DNA from: Shinella kummerowiae
GTDB taxonomy: Bacteria > Pseudomonadota > Alphaproteobacteria > Rhizobiales > Rhizobiaceae
Assembly (NCBI RefSeq): GCF_009827055.1
Contig: NZ_WUMK01000001.1
Location: forward strand, 558,001-622,000
DNA length: 64,000 bases
Direction of reading: 5' to 3'
This document shows, one piece after another, positions 33,379 to 41,272 of this stretch; the first letter of the stretch is position 1; every line of letters begins with the position of its first letter. The notes under the pieces are model-generated. The model did not search any database. It was not told the origin of the DNA and was given only the letters and a program-made list of their open reading frames with translations. The position numbers were made by a program, and so were the translations under genes.

Positions 33379-34851
33379 TCACTGCACTTCAGCCAGCCGC
33401 ATGGCCTTGTGCACCTGCCCGACCGAGACCCCGAGATGGACGGCCAGTTCCGCAACGGTCATCCCTGCTGAGGCACGGAGATAGAGGGCCTTCTGCCCCA
33501 TCTCCAGCCGCGCGGCCTGTTGCTCGGCTCGATCCTTCCCCCCACGACGAATCCGGGATGCCTTCGTCCGTTCGGTGTTCAGCTCCCGTTTCCTGTCCTC
33601 GTCCACCAGCACCCGAAGCCCCGCCGCTCGTTGCTCCGTCGGATCGATGCTCAGCCACTCGACAATCGTGTTGGCCTTCATCCGATAGCGGGAATCCACG
33701 TCCCGCCCCTGGAATGTCACCGTCTGCCCCGCAGCGGCTTGCCGCGCCCGCTTGATGACGGCGGACATACGGGATTTAGTCTCGCTGTCCCGCCAACCCG
33801 CCGCCTCATGTCCGAGGGCAAGGATTTCCCGCCCAAGAACCTCTGGCGGAGAAATCCATGCAATCGCGGAGGCTGCCACGAACAACCAGGTGTCTCGCTG
33901 GCCTTCCGGCAATGCACCCTCGGGGCACCGATATGCCCTAAGGCGCTGAAGGTCGGTCAGGACCGTTTCCCAGTACGTCCCTGCCGACAAAAATTTTGCC
34001 GGGCCTGCCTTGTCCTTCCCCTCCGCCTTGCGCTTGGCGCGCTCGGCACGGAGGGAAATGAGATCGGCGTGTGTGACAGGTAGCACCTCGTCGGCGAGCG
34101 TCCCGAAGACATTCCGCGTGGGTGCTTCAGGCGATCCATGACACCAGACCATGCCAACCGTCCGCCGATCATGATCGGCGCGGCTGTTGTGCGAGCCAAC
34201 GAGGCGGAAAACGCGAGCGGCATCCTGTGCCCTCTTGTCTGCCCCGAACGGCTCCAGGACCGCCCCTAAGCGCTTCTGGACGGCATTCCAGCGGGGCAGG
34301 GCCGCCCGTGGCAAGAGCTCCGTCAGCCAGACGCAGACAAGCCCCCGGCCCGTAGAGAGGATGTAGGAAGGATGCGGCAGCATCGCTTCTTCCAGATGAC
34401 CGAGAACAGCCCCGGCCACATCAGCCGGAAGCTTCCCGCGCCACCGCGATACACCGTGATAATCAAGGTCGGCATAGCAGGCACCGATCGCGGTCAGATC
34501 GGAAATCGACCGCCATTTCCCGAAAGCTGCCTGGGAGACATAGAGATCGGCCCGGTTGTCCTGACGAAGCAGACGTTCGGCCTCATCAACCGCACAGGAG
34601 CCAGCACGGGCAGTCCATTCTCGCCAAGGCTTGCCGCGGCCATCGCGGACGCGCTGCGCGAAGCTGATGACACCGTTCCGGATGCCGCCGTCACGGCCGT
34701 TGTAGGGATGCAGATTTTCAAGATGCTGACGCGTGCCGAATGCGCTGCAGTCGAATCCGCGCAGGCTTCGCGGGGCGTTGTCAACAATTTGGTTTGGAAA
34801 GATATGGTTCGGCTCGGCTTCGGAGGGGAAATATCCGAGCCCGGCGCTCAA
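33379..34851 (-). CDS. Replication protein with archaeo-eukaryotic primase (PrimPol) domain
   Basis: 490 residues if the TTG at 34851 is used; no ATG or GTG is available near the N-terminus, so the start is uncertain. AEP motifs: ACYADLDYHGV (acidic pair), ILSTGRGLVCVWLT, and DAARVFRLVGSHNSR (motif III). A helicase-like module is absent. The C-terminal 50 residues contain a helix-turn-helix (LRASAGMTVAELAVHLGVSVGQVHKAMRLAE) that may bind the origin. It is probably a plasmid-type initiator/primase giving element A an excised replicating form. Confidence 0.75.
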   Translation of the reverse strand: MSAGLGYFPSEAEPNHIFPNQIVDNAPRSLRGFDCSAFGTRQHLENLHPYNGRDGGIRNGVISFAQRVRDGRGKPWREWTARAGSCAVDEAERLLRQDNRADLYVSQAAFGKWRSISDLTAIGACYADLDYHGVSRWRGKLPADVAGAVLGHLEEAMLPHPSYILSTGRGLVCVWLTELLPRAALPRWNAVQKRLGAVLEPFGADKRAQDAARVFRLVGSHNSRADHDRRTVGMVWCHGSPEAPTRNVFGTLADEVLPVTHADLISLRAERAKRKAEGKDKAGPAKFLSAGTYWETVLTDLQRLRAYRCPEGALPEGQRDTWLFVAASAIAWISPPEVLGREILALGHEAAGWRDSETKSRMSAVIKRARQAAAGQTVTFQGRDVDSRYRMKANTIVEWLSIDPTEQRAAGLRVLVDEDRKRELNTERTKASRIRRGGKDRAEQQAARLEMGQKALYLRASAGMTVAELAVHLGVSVGQVHKAMRLAEVQ

Positions 34852-34915
34852 GCCGTCGTCAACAGCGGCTTTACAATGTCAGCGAAGTTGTTCAACATTC
34901 GAGTACATTCCCGTG

Positions 34916-34957
34916 AAAAACCGCCGGAGGGTTGCGAGCCCTATGATGGCGGTTTTT
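34916..34957. terminator. Bidirectional-type terminator
   Basis: AAAAACCGCC (34916-34925) and GGCGGTTTTT (34948-34957) form a perfect 10-bp stem with A/T tails on both strands. The loop holds a smaller GGG/CCC hairpin. Located between the 77-residue gene stop and the rep start; on the minus strand it ends the protease operon. Confidence 0.85.
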
Positions 34958-35007
34958 CTATGCTCGATCGTCGGCGCGAGTTGGTCAACACGCTCAATGG
35001 ATATTAG

Positions 35008-35241
35008 TTATCGAACCGCGTGGAAGACAGCGTTCATCGGCTCCTCGATCACGACCGGATAACCTTGGAAAGACGGAGGAACTGTTCGGTGGGCCAAGAT
35101 CCACTTTGAATCTGCCGAAACGATCAAGCGGTCACCGTGGTTGTCATGCCACGCAAAAACAGTTCCCCTGCCGCTAGGAAGGGATAGAGTTTTCGACAGC
35201 GCGACGGCAGCAGCCATCGCTTTTCTGTGACTCTCAGACAT
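35008..35241 (-). CDS. Small hypothetical protein overlapping the protease gene
   Basis: 77 residues; its start overlaps the protease stop by 8 bp, so the two are probably translated together. Short N-terminal helix (SHRKAMAAAVALSKTLSLP), then a beta-rich region (TVFAWHDNHGDRLIVSADSKWIL) and VPPSFQGYPVVIEEPMNAVF. Not recognised. It could be an effector cleaved by, or a specificity partner of, the protease. The operon ends at the strong terminator 50 bp downstream. Confidence 0.6.
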   Translation of the reverse strand: MSESHRKAMAAAVALSKTLSLPSGRGTVFAWHDNHGDRLIVSADSKWILAHRTVPPSFQGYPVVIEEPMNAVFHAVR

Positions 35242-36352
35242 GGTGTCCTGATACGATTTCTACCGACAGTTTCTGCATGATCTCCGGAAGAGGTAAAATG
35301 AATGATAAGCCTCTTTGTTCATTTCCGGCGAAAACCAATCCTACAGCATGGGTGTTCCCTTGGCCATCGTCAGCAACCACCAAGGATCCAGAATCGCCCG
35401 CTTTGGAGAACGGCAGGCCATTGTCACCTACCACGACGTATACCGTCTCGAAGAATACATTCTTCCTCACGCCATATTCAGGGACTTGGTACTGCACGGG
35501 CACTGGCGAGGCCGACTGGGCCACAATTGTTCCACCAGTGAGCCCGGTAGTCCTGCCCACTTTCTTGACTCTCATTGATGGCATAGGTGAGGCAACATGG
35601 GTGGGCGTGTCGAATGCCGATCCCTGGAAAGACGTGACCTTATCAGGTTCCGCCAGCCGGAAGATGCTTACATCCCAGTTGACATCAATCTGAATATTCT
35701 CCGGGATCCCGTCATTTATCGGTAGAAGCCGATGGTGCCGCCCTATAGTGAAGGGATCGCAAGCCTCCTCAGTGGCATCGAGCGGCCCCGGTGCCAGAAT
35801 GGGAAGGCCTGGCATCGCGTTGTTACAGGCGCCCGCGACATGGTTGTTGGTCATGCCGTACAGAACCCCGTTTTGGTCACGAACAATCAAGCCGAAGGTG
35901 CCCGCGCCGACGCAGTGAGCAGGATAGATCGATGAACCACAGGTGTATCGTCCACCACGCAGAGTGAAGGGTTTCGGGGTTTGCGGTGGAGGCGGGTTCC
36001 CCTTAACATACGCCACGCCTCCTTGGATGTAGTCGAAGCTGAATCCGGACGTGTGAAACGGAAGTATCTTCTCATCAGATTTGCTGAGCTTTCCATTCGT
36101 GAAGATGATCACTTTCTTCTCTGGCTCGCTGAATCCCACCAAATTGATCGACTTCTTCCGAAGGATTTCCTCGACCGCTTGCGCTCGGAATGCGTCGCCA
36201 CCGGAAGAAAAATCGCCTCCCACATCGTCAACAGCTTCATCAAGCGGCACCTTATCGAAAAGATTGTGCTTCTTCGCCCACGCCAATACATTTTCGGCCA
36301 CTTCTCTGGCCGTTTCCGGCTTCTTTTCGGAGTTGTCCACCACGTCTTGCAT
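35234..36352 (-). CDS. Trypsin-like serine protease with N-terminal helical extension
   Basis: 372 residues from ATG at 36352 (AGGGCG upstream); an ATG 42 bp earlier is the alternative. Residues 1-125 are helical/acidic without a signal peptide, so it is probably cytoplasmic. The chymotrypsin-fold domain shows His in GMTNNHVAG, a likely Asp in VNWDVSIFRL, and nucleophile Ser in KAGDSGSLVVADD. Cytoplasmic trypsin-like proteases on mobile elements often serve in defence or conflict systems, and the overlapping 77-residue gene supports a dedicated module. Target unknown. Confidence 0.82.
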   Translation of the reverse strand: MQDVVDNSEKKPETAREVAENVLAWAKKHNLFDKVPLDEAVDDVGGDFSSGGDAFRAQAVEEILRKKSINLVGFSEPEKKVIIFTNGKLSKSDEKILPFHTSGFSFDYIQGGVAYVKGNPPPPQTPKPFTLRGGRYTCGSSIYPAHCVGAGTFGLIVRDQNGVLYGMTNNHVAGACNNAMPGLPILAPGPLDATEEACDPFTIGRHHRLLPINDGIPENIQIDVNWDVSIFRLAEPDKVTSFQGSAFDTPTHVASPMPSMRVKKVGRTTGLTGGTIVAQSASPVPVQYQVPEYGVRKNVFFETVYVVVGDNGLPFSKAGDSGSLVVADDGQGNTHAVGLVFAGNEQRGLSFILPLPEIMQKLSVEIVSGHHV

Positions 36353-36425
36353 AAGATTCGCCCTGTTGCCCTTAACGCAACCATGGCGAGACATTACACA
36401 GAGTCAAGCTGATGTATTGACAACG

Positions 36426-38105
36426 TCAGCGCCTGCCGAATGTAAATGCAGAGAAATCCACACCCTCCGGGGCAGGCATTGCCATGATCTTGCGGACTTC
36501 CTTCGGCTTCAGGAGCTTTGCGCCGTAGTTGGCGCTGACACCTGAAAAGGCGTGACCGCATTGCTTGTCCGCCAGACGTTCGCCGACGTGATCGCGGAAC
36601 CAGTCCTTGGCGCTGTGCCGAAGACTATGGAAAACCTGCCGCTGCGTCTCGTGGATATCGAGAGCGTTCATCCAGTTGGACATCTGCTTCTGCGCTGCAT
36701 CCGGTGGATCGTCCGCCCTATGGAAGTGGCCGAACACGAAGCCGTCGGGAGACTTCACGCCCTTGGCGTACTCGATAAAACCGACCTCGTTGAGCAGCGG
36801 GTGGATTGCGACATACCGCTTCGACGTCTTCGTCTTGACCGGACGGTCAATCATCTGTCCCCCCATCAGTAGCGGGCGTGTCAGGTCGATGACTTCGTTC
36901 CCCTCGACGTTGACGATGTCGCTTCCTTGCAAGTAGATCAGTTCAGCAAGCCGCATGCCTGTGAGCAATCCCGCGAGAGGCAACCAGGCCTTGTGCGGTT
37001 TCTTCATCAGCTTGGGCGTTGCTGCATCCTTCAACCAGATGTTCAGCGAAGGTACTGCGATAGGCTCCCGGTCGATGGACGCGGCAGTGTTCTTCGGCAG
37101 GGTCACGCGGTATGCTCCCATGTCCTTCAATCCTGGAACACTGCCAGCAACTCGAGACCAGATATTCTTGACTTCCGAGAGGTAGCTCGCGATCGTCGTC
37201 TCCGCCAAGCAGGGCTCGCGCTGATCGAGCGGCAGCGCGGCATTCTTCTCAACTATCTGCCTCAACGTCAGGCCCTTGAAGATCGCGATCTTCGAACGGT
37301 TCTTCGGAACGCGGGCAAGAAAAGTTGCAAAGTCCTGCATGTGGATCGGCAGGTAGTATGTCAGAGGTTTGTCGCCGACGATTTCCAGAAACGCCGCGAA
37401 CGCCGTTTCCAGTCTCTCCTCGTACCGGGTCGCGTCCTTGTCATCAGGATTCACCGCCGCCTTGCGAGCGTCGAGGATTGCCCGCCCTGCGACACTGAGA
37501 AGCGTGCTCGGTTTGAACGCCCGCACATCGGTTTCGGTCTCCTGTTCTGGTTCGGCAGTAGCAACTGTAACCGCGACGGCAGCGGGCTCAGCCGAACGCT
37601 CCAGAGAGCCAAGAATCCGCACCACGGATTCATACGTCCCACGCTCGGCCTCCCACGCCACCTTGTCCTCGGCCATTGCTGCGCCGATCTTCTCCAACCG
37701 CCCCCGCATATCCTTGAGGTTCCGTCGCTTCTGGAGCGCCGCCGCCCTTTCCGATCGCATGAGATAGGCAACACCTCGGTCATTCTCTGAGGCACCATCA
37801 CCGTCAATCTCAGGAATTTCGGCGGCAGAAGGAGCCATGAAGAGAAGATAGCGGTCCCGCTTCGCGATGCCCTCAATCTCGGCGGCAAGAGCCTTGAGGC
37901 TGGCGGAAAGAATCTCTCTGGTCATGTGCGGTTCCTCAATCTGCGAGGTCATCGCCCCCGCCAAGATACGCGCACGACGACGCGCTTCCTCCGTCGGAAT
38001 CGAACCGAGACCGATTCGAATGGGGGACGACCCAAGCTTTCCGCGCAACCTAGTTGGAATGCCCTGCTGAAAGATGAATCCGGATGGACGGCGCCAAAGA
38101 TACAT
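36426..38105 (-). CDS. Tyrosine recombinase/integrase of element A
   Basis: 559 residues, long for the family because of a ~200-residue N-terminal region with charged helices (RRRARILAGAM, KRRNLKDMRGRLEKIGAAM). Catalytic residues visible: Arg in LLTGMRLAELIYLQ, HxxR in VFHSLRHSAKDWFRDH, and nucleophile Tyr in VSANYGAKLL. It acts on the 16-bp att core located 110 bp beyond its start. Two 11-bp direct repeats between gene and att are likely arm sites. Confidence 0.92.
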   Translation of the reverse strand: MYLWRRPSGFIFQQGIPTRLRGKLGSSPIRIGLGSIPTEEARRRARILAGAMTSQIEEPHMTREILSASLKALAAEIEGIAKRDRYLLFMAPSAAEIPEIDGDGASENDRGVAYLMRSERAAALQKRRNLKDMRGRLEKIGAAMAEDKVAWEAERGTYESVVRILGSLERSAEPAAVAVTVATAEPEQETETDVRAFKPSTLLSVAGRAILDARKAAVNPDDKDATRYEERLETAFAAFLEIVGDKPLTYYLPIHMQDFATFLARVPKNRSKIAIFKGLTLRQIVEKNAALPLDQREPCLAETTIASYLSEVKNIWSRVAGSVPGLKDMGAYRVTLPKNTAASIDREPIAVPSLNIWLKDAATPKLMKKPHKAWLPLAGLLTGMRLAELIYLQGSDIVNVEGNEVIDLTRPLLMGGQMIDRPVKTKTSKRYVAIHPLLNEVGFIEYAKGVKSPDGFVFGHFHRADDPPDAAQKQMSNWMNALDIHETQRQVFHSLRHSAKDWFRDHVGERLADKQCGHAFSGVSANYGAKLLKPKEVRKIMAMPAPEGVDFSAFTFGRR

Positions 38106-38145
38106 GTACGAACCCTTTCGATGGGCTCGCGATGTGTAAAGTCAG

Positions 38146-38168
38146 GTGTAATCCGGTGTGTAATCCGG
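38146..38168. repeat. Tandem 11-bp repeats, likely integrase arm sites
   Basis: GTGTAATCCGG occurs at 38146-38156 and 38158-38168, a 12-bp period, about one helical turn apart. It lies between the integrase start and the attR core. Arm-type binding sites for the integrase or its repressor/excisionase are the simplest reading. Confidence 0.65.
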
Positions 38169-38215
38169 AAAATTTATCCTGAAATTCCATAGCAATTTCA
38201 ATTGCTTGCGGTAGA

Positions 38216-38231
38216 TGGTGGGCCCGGAGGG
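38216..38231. other. Candidate attR of element A
   Basis: TGGTGGGCCCGGAGGG, identical to 26754-26769. The DNA beyond it does not encode a desaturase tail, because element B begins 62 bp further on. Confidence 0.7.
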
Positions 38232-38269
38232 CCTGCCGAATTCGAGCAAAATCAGCCGCTTAACCCCGC

Positions 38270-38325
38270 GTGGGACGAAAAAACCGCTTCATAAAAATCA
38301 ATGGCTTAACAACGCCGCCGTCCCA
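38270..38325. repeat. Inverted repeat spanning the left end of element B
   Basis: GTGGGACG (38270-38277) and CGTCCCAC (38318-38325) are perfect complements separated by 40 bp that include the att-like core. A GCTTAAC motif occurs in both halves. Possible recombinase arm sites, or an origin for the rep-like gene 60 bp downstream. Confidence 0.5.
38294..38307. other. Candidate attL of element B
   Basis: AAATCAATGGCTTA, preceded by CATAA. It matches 60599-60612 at 13 of 14 positions, and CGCCG follows within a few bases in both. It lies 62 bp right of the element A attR. Confidence 0.55.
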
Positions 38326-38384
38326 CTTTTTCCGGCCGTTTCCGGCCCTTCTTTCCCGGTCGTATTGCGGCCTGGGAGGCGCGC

Positions 38385-39146
38385 ATGAGCGGGGCGCGGC
38401 CATTTCGAGACGTGAAGCTGCAATGGCTTCAGCAGTTGAGTTGCGACAAGGATTTGAGCGACAGCGCGCGATCCGTGGCGCTCTATATCATCACCACGCA
38501 TTTGAACGGCCACACCGAGAAGGCGTGGCCGTCCTATCAAACGATTGCCGACGCGACCGGCAAGAGCGTCAAGACCATTCAGCGCGCCGTCCGTGAACTT
38601 GAGGTCAAAGGATGGTTCGAGGTCCAGCGCGGAAATGGCGTCGGGCACAACACGGAATATCGTCCCTCAGCGGCATCGATTTTACGCGCATCGGACGCCC
38701 GCGAAAAGACGGACAAAGTTGTCACCCTTTACCCTGACAAAGGCGGTCAAAATCGTCCGGAAAGGCGGTCAGATCTGTCCAGCGAAGGGGGACAAATATG
38801 TCCACCAAACTTAGAGAAAGAAAAAATATATAAACCTAACCCGCGCGAGGACGCCCCGCCGCGCATCGAGACGCGGCGAGCCGTCCCGCTCGTTTTTGTG
38901 GCCGAGAGCAAGGCGGATCAGGTCGAGCAGTGGCGCGATTGGCTACGTCGTCATGGCTTTCCTTCGATCGACGCCTTGGGCATGCGGACGGTAAAAACCG
39001 GAAAGCCCGGCTATGCCTTGCCCAGCTATTGGCCGCCGGACGAGACGAGCCCGAGTGCGCTGGATTGGATCGCTTTCTTCAGCCGCCGCCGTGACCACAT
39101 CGCCGATGAAACCGCCCGGCAGACGACAGTTCGGAGGGTTTCATGA
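38385..39146 (+). CDS. HTH-domain protein, plasmid replication/initiator-like
   Basis: 253 residues with GGGAGG before the ATG. N-terminal winged helix: DSARSVALYIITTHLNGHTE, then SYQTIADATGKSVKTIQRAVRELEVKGWFEV. This is the layout of small RepA-type or phage replication HTH proteins. A linker with low-complexity charged sequence precedes a C-terminal region (ESKADQVEQWRDWLRRHGFP). First gene of the mobilization operon and overlapping mobC. Could initiate replication of the excised circle or regulate mob; not resolvable. Confidence 0.65.
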   Translation: MSGARPFRDVKLQWLQQLSCDKDLSDSARSVALYIITTHLNGHTEKAWPSYQTIADATGKSVKTIQRAVRELEVKGWFEVQRGNGVGHNTEYRPSAASILRASDAREKTDKVVTLYPDKGGQNRPERRSDLSSEGGQICPPNLEKEKIYKPNPREDAPPRIETRRAVPLVFVAESKADQVEQWRDWLRRHGFPSIDALGMRTVKTGKPGYALPSYWPPDETSPSALDWIAFFSRRRDHIADETARQTTVRRVS

Positions 39147-39625
39147 CGGCTGGCGATTTGAAGGGAGCAAGGCGACCCCTGTCATACGGCGAGCCTTCTG
39201 ACAGGGAGCCTTGTGAGGGGAGGCAGGCCTCCCCTTCAAACCCCACCAAGAGCACGCGGCGATCACCCAAAGGCGAACTCAATGCCGTCGTGGTTTTCCG
39301 CTGCACCGCATCGGAAAAGCAGGCGCTGTCCGCACGCGCGGCGCGGGCCGGTCTGCCCTTCGCTACGCTGATGCGGGAAGCACTTGGCTTGACCGAGGCG
39401 CGCCGCCGCCGTCCGGTACCCAAGGTGGACCCGGAGCTGGTGCGCGCCATCGCCCGGATCGGCGGCAACCTCAACCAGATCGCCCGATGGCTGAACACGG
39501 CCCAGGCTCAGGGCCAGTTGTCCGCCATAGACGCGATCACGGTCGCCGCGCGCCTGGTCGCCATCGAGCGGGCGCTATCGGAAACCCTTGAGCAGTTCAC
39601 GGCCAAGGATGGCGCGCTGTGCTGA
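39143..39625 (+). CDS. mobC: Mobilization relaxosome accessory protein (MobC-like)
   Basis: 160 residues, ATG overlapping the preceding stop. A basic disordered N-terminus is followed by a ribbon-helix-helix-like core: VVVFRCTASEKQALSARAARA and GLPFATLMREALGL. The MobC hallmark is RAIARIGGNLNQIARWLN. Such proteins bind oriT, help melt it, and position the relaxase. Overlaps the relaxase start by 7 bp. Confidence 0.88.
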   Translation: MTAGDLKGARRPLSYGEPSDREPCEGRQASPSNPTKSTRRSPKGELNAVVVFRCTASEKQALSARAARAGLPFATLMREALGLTEARRRRPVPKVDPELVRAIARIGGNLNQIARWLNTAQAQGQLSAIDAITVAARLVAIERALSETLEQFTAKDGALC

Positions 39626-41244
39626 TCAAGTTCTTCCGCAACGGCCAGGGCGGCGGATCGGGACCGGTTGACTACCTAGTCGAGCGCGACGTCGTCGCTT
39701 ACGACCAGAACCGCAACGCGATCCGCGACGAGCGCGGCGAGAGCATGCTGTTTGCCCGCGAGCCCCTGCCGGAAGTGCTGCGCGGTGATCCAGACCGCAT
39801 GCGCGCGCTGATCGACGCCTGCCCGCACCAGTGGACCTATCGCGCCGGCGTCATCGCCTTTACGGCCGAGGACGCGCCAAGCCATGCCCAGCAACGGCAG
39901 GTGATGGACGCCTTCGAGAGCCTTGCCTTTGCCGGCCTCGAAGCCGACCAGCACGATATGCTTTGGGTCCGCCATACCCACGAGGGCCGCGTCGAGCTGC
40001 ATTTCGTGACGCCACGCATGGAGCTTGCGAGCGGGCGCAGCCTCAATATCGCGCCACCCGGCTACCAGAAGCACTACGACGCCCTGCGCGATGTTCTGAA
40101 CAAGGAACACGGCTGGAATGACCCAATGGCGCCGGAGCGCGCCCGCGAGACCGTCAGCCTCATCGAGAGCGTATGGCGCGGCGATGCGCGTGAGCTGATC
40201 CATGACTGGATCGTCCAGCGCATCGAGACCGGCGAAATCCGCGACCGCGAGAGCATGACCGAGGCCTTGACGGCGGCCGGTTTCGACCTACCGCGCGCCG
40301 GCAAAAATTACATCACCGTGCGCGACCCCGAGACGGACGAGCGCTGGCGTTTGAAAGGAGACCTGTTCCGTGAAGACTGGACCCGAGAGAATACCCTTGA
40401 GCGAGCGCTTGAAAGATCGGCTGGCGAGCCCAGCCGTTCCGGAAGCCGGCTCGACACCATCGCCCTCGGCGAGCTTCGAGATCGATTGGAGCGAAGCCTT
40501 GAAGCGCGCGCAAGCTACAATCGAGACCGATATCCGCAGCTTCACGGACGCGAACCGCCAGCACTTGAGCGAGGTACTGGCGACGACCGAGGCGGACGCG
40601 AACCGGCTCCGGTCGATGGTGCAGCCGTACTTCCTGACCATGAGCGCGGTCGTGTTGCTGGTGATCCTGCTCAGCTTCACCGCGAGTTGGTTTTGGGCGG
40701 GTCTGATGATCGACCGAGCCCAGAGCGCCAGCCTCTGGCAAATGGGCTTGCAGATCAACCAGACCAGCAACGGCAAAGTCCTGACCTGGGACCTCAACCG
40801 CCTTCAGCTGATCACCTGCCAGGCCGGGACCGACAAAACCCCATGCCTGAAGATCGTCCAGGGAGATTGACCAATGACCACACCCGCCAGACCACCGATG
40901 CCCGAGACCCTGTCGCCGCTAGAGCGCGAATTACTGGGCTACGTCGAGACGTTGATGAACGCCTTGAGCAGCGGGACCGCGCAATTCGAGGCGCTGGAGA
41001 AGCGCTCGACCGACATGATCGAAAACCGGCAAGCGGCTTTGGAAGGATCGCTGAAATCGCTCATCGCGTCACAGGCTACCTTCATGAACGCCTGGCTCGC
41101 CTCCGGCAATCCTTCCAGCGACACGACCTCGACCGAGCTGGCGGAAGCATTCGCCCTGCTGGAGCAAGCCGAAGCGATGCTGGAGGCGGTCGCGCCGCCG
41201 ACGTGACTGCCCGACCGCCTGGGCCAAGTCGCGGCCGCAACTGA
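39619..41244 (+). CDS. mobA: Relaxase (VirD2/MobA type), C-terminal half dual-coding
   Basis: 541 residues from GTG at 39619. The relaxase domain covers about 1-260: conserved start MLIKFFRNGQGGGSGPVDYL and HDMLWVRHTHEGRVELHFV, with H119, H121 and E122 then H128 as metal/catalytic residues. It would cut oriT and stay attached to the 5' end. The C-terminal ~290 residues are low-complexity Arg/Asp/Pro sequence, because this DNA also encodes two other proteins in the +1 frame. The same layout is known in ColE1 mbeA with mbeB/mbeD. Ends 28 bp before the coupling protein gene. Confidence 0.88.
   Translation: MLIKFFRNGQGGGSGPVDYLVERDVVAYDQNRNAIRDERGESMLFAREPLPEVLRGDPDRMRALIDACPHQWTYRAGVIAFTAEDAPSHAQQRQVMDAFESLAFAGLEADQHDMLWVRHTHEGRVELHFVTPRMELASGRSLNIAPPGYQKHYDALRDVLNKEHGWNDPMAPERARETVSLIESVWRGDARELIHDWIVQRIETGEIRDRESMTEALTAAGFDLPRAGKNYITVRDPETDERWRLKGDLFREDWTRENTLERALERSAGEPSRSGSRLDTIALGELRDRLERSLEARASYNRDRYPQLHGREPPALERGTGDDRGGREPAPVDGAAVLPDHERGRVAGDPAQLHRELVLGGSDDRPSPERQPLANGLADQPDQQRQSPDLGPQPPSADHLPGRDRQNPMPEDRPGRLTNDHTRQTTDARDPVAARARITGLRRDVDERLEQRDRAIRGAGEALDRHDRKPASGFGRIAEIAHRVTGYLHERLARLRQSFQRHDLDRAGGSIRPAGASRSDAGGGRAADVTARPPGPSRGRN
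40370..40870 (+). CDS. Nested MbeB/MobB-like membrane protein within the relaxase gene
   Basis: 166 residues in the +1 frame relative to the relaxase. GTG start at 40370 with AAAGGAG nine bases upstream. N-terminal helix/coiled coil (FEIDWSEALKRAQATIETDI), one strong membrane segment (PYFLTMSAVVLLVILLSFTASWFWAGLMI), then a short soluble tail with two cysteines. This frame has natural protein composition, while the relaxase frame here is low-complexity. It is probably a MobB-type protein stabilising the relaxosome at the membrane. Confidence 0.8.
   Translation: MKTGPERIPLSERLKDRLASPAVPEAGSTPSPSASFEIDWSEALKRAQATIETDIRSFTDANRQHLSEVLATTEADANRLRSMVQPYFLTMSAVVLLVILLSFTASWFWAGLMIDRAQSASLWQMGLQINQTSNGKVLTWDLNRLQLITCQAGTDKTPCLKIVQGD
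40874..41206 (+). CDS. Nested MbeD-like small protein within the relaxase gene
   Basis: 110 residues, same +1 frame, GGGAG before ATG at 40874, starting 3 bp after the preceding nested gene. Amphipathic helices throughout: LSPLERELLGYVETLMNALS, then FEALEKRSTDMIENRQAALEGSLKSLI; no membrane segment. By position and size it corresponds to MbeD/MobD, a mobilization accessory sometimes linked to entry exclusion. It is wholly contained in the relaxase reading frame. Confidence 0.75.
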   Translation: MTTPARPPMPETLSPLERELLGYVETLMNALSSGTAQFEALEKRSTDMIENRQAALEGSLKSLIASQATFMNAWLASGNPSSDTTSTELAEAFALLEQAEAMLEAVAPPT

Positions 41245-41272
41245 TCCTCATTTCCGTCCGGAGTTTCGATCC

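Larger units (their letters stand above)
26754..38231. mobile_element. Integrative mobilizable element A
   Basis: An 11.5-kb segment between two exact 16-bp copies of TGGTGGGCCCGGAGGG. The tyrosine integrase gene lies at the right end (36426-38105), a PrimPol-type Rep gene and a MobV relaxase gene with likely oriT are inside, and the remainder is accessory genes. No conjugation pore genes are present, so transfer would need a helper. The left repeat lies within the 3' end of the desaturase gene. Confidence 0.75.

Noticed and set aside
34372-35007. 211-codon plus-strand open frame opposite rep
   Set aside because: Runs through a strong bidirectional terminator and opposes the PrimPol motifs; no ribosome site.
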